Assembly (NCBI GenBank): GCA_963921195.1 | Contig: OY992537.1 | Location: 31,665,911-31,729,910, forward strand | Direction of reading: 5' to 3' | Length of the DNA: 64,000 nucleotides | Origin: Pegoplata infirma | Lineage: Eukaryota; Arthropoda; Insecta; Diptera; Anthomyiidae | Shown: piece by piece, positions 63,576 through 64,000 of the stretch | How the letters are laid out: each line of letters starts with the position of its first letter | Numbering within the stretch: the first letter of the stretch is position 1 | Translations under genes and position numbers: made by a program | The notes under the pieces: generated by a model | What the model was told of the DNA's origin: nothing | What the model saw: the letters and a program-made list of their open reading frames with translations, nothing else | Databases searched by the model: none

Positions 63576-64000
63576 TTCGGAAAGTTCTTGTTCCAGAATG
63601 TTTAATTTCACTAAAGTATCCTACATTACACATTTCAAGTTTGAATGACCATTATTTTAGTAAATAAAAAATAGTACCAAAAGTGCACTTTTTTACCCAT
63701 TTACCCCCGTCGAATCAGCTTTGGCAAAAACGCAGCCATAGGGTATCTATTTTCCGGGAGGTGAACCTACAGTCCAAATTTCAAGTCTCTGTGTCAATTT
63801 TCTAAGGAAATATAGAAAGTACCAAAAGTACAGTTTTTTACCATTTTTACCCCCTCAGAATCAAAATTGGCAAAAATCCAGCCTTAGTGAATTTATACCC
63901 CGGGATGTGAACATACAGTCCAGATTTCAAGTCTCTATGACCATTATATCAGGTGATATAAAAGGTACCAAAAGTGCAGTTTTTTACCCTTTTTACCCCC
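63576..64000 (+). repeat. ~147 bp tandem repeat, about three units, running off the window
   Basis: ACCAAAAGTGCACTTTTTTA (63675), ACCAAAAGTACAGTTTTTTA (63821) and ACCAAAAGTGCAGTTTTTTA (63968) start successive units, each followed by TTTACCCCC, CAGAATCAAAATTGGCAAAA, a CCCGGGA/CCGGGAGG block, GTGAACATACAGTCC and AGATTTCAAGTCTCTATG. This repeated-body design is typical of long mini-me-type elements, which suggests the 62298 element continues past the window end. Confidence 0.8.

Overview
This 64 kb window is very AT-rich (by eye about one quarter G+C), has no recognisable intact protein-coding gene, and is almost entirely transposable-element debris. It looks like heterochromatin, a very long intron or an intergenic desert of a brachyceran fly, probably a calyptrate (blow fly, flesh fly or house fly type). 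The main evidence is the dominant repeat: a family with a TACCCTCCACTCTAGTG hairpin end, a TA-rich core (CCCATAAAGTATATATAT), a GTCY microsatellite (TGTCCGTCCGTCTGTCTG) and a CGGCCGAATTTAACTT...TACTTGTTTT end. That is the architecture described for dipteran 'mini-me' elements. 'Mini-me' here is an architectural label; no database was searched.

Layout. 0-3 kb: two jockey/I-type LINE fragments in opposite orientation, a T-tract/CATCAA array and small MITEs. 3-9.3 kb: mini-me copies and a palindromic composite (array-head-spacer-head-array, 7.85-9.24 kb). 9.33-15.48 kb: one huge inverted repeat, split by a hAT element, a central inverted pair of mini-me pieces, a nested foldback and a TA-flanked MITE; the whole unit sits in the TA core of another mini-me. 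17-19.6 kb: a mini-me, a Penelope-like 3' hairpin and a tRNA-derived SINE. 19.7-24.1 kb: a tandem triplicated repeat broken by a hAT (itself holding a CCCAGC element) and a Transib-like element. 25.4-26.6 kb: a damaged head repeat holding a 279 bp (TTTA)n run and a 'cataatcccc' palindromic array. 27.5-29.4 kb: a CCCGGGA-rich hAT and a foldback. 29.4-34 kb: a long element with a degenerate AATCTGAGAC minisatellite. 34-44 kb: foldbacks, the CCCAGCAAAACTT family (three copies plus a nested relative), a hAT with exact 8 bp duplications and several mini-me copies. 45-49 kb: relatives of the giant inverted repeat, a PIF/Harbinger-like MITE and a mariner deletion derivative. 50-59.6 kb: head-array-mini-me cassettes and a 3.9 kb CCCAG element that holds another hAT. 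59.6-61 kb: unassigned sequence. 61-64 kb: three more palindromic or minisatellite elements, ending in a 16 bp GGTACTTTTTATAAAA minisatellite and a ~147 bp tandem repeat.

No genes work together here. The interest is in the mobile-DNA archaeology: many insertions have exact target-site duplications (TSDs), and several have a paralogous empty site in the same window, so order of insertion and class can be read directly. The most unusual objects are the recurrent head/CATCAA-array/mini-me cassette, the 6.1 kb inverted repeat and its preference for TA tracts, a Transib-like element whose termini match the V(D)J heptamer, a CCCAG family with 2 bp TSDs that are not always TA, and Penelope-like hairpin tails whose stems covary.
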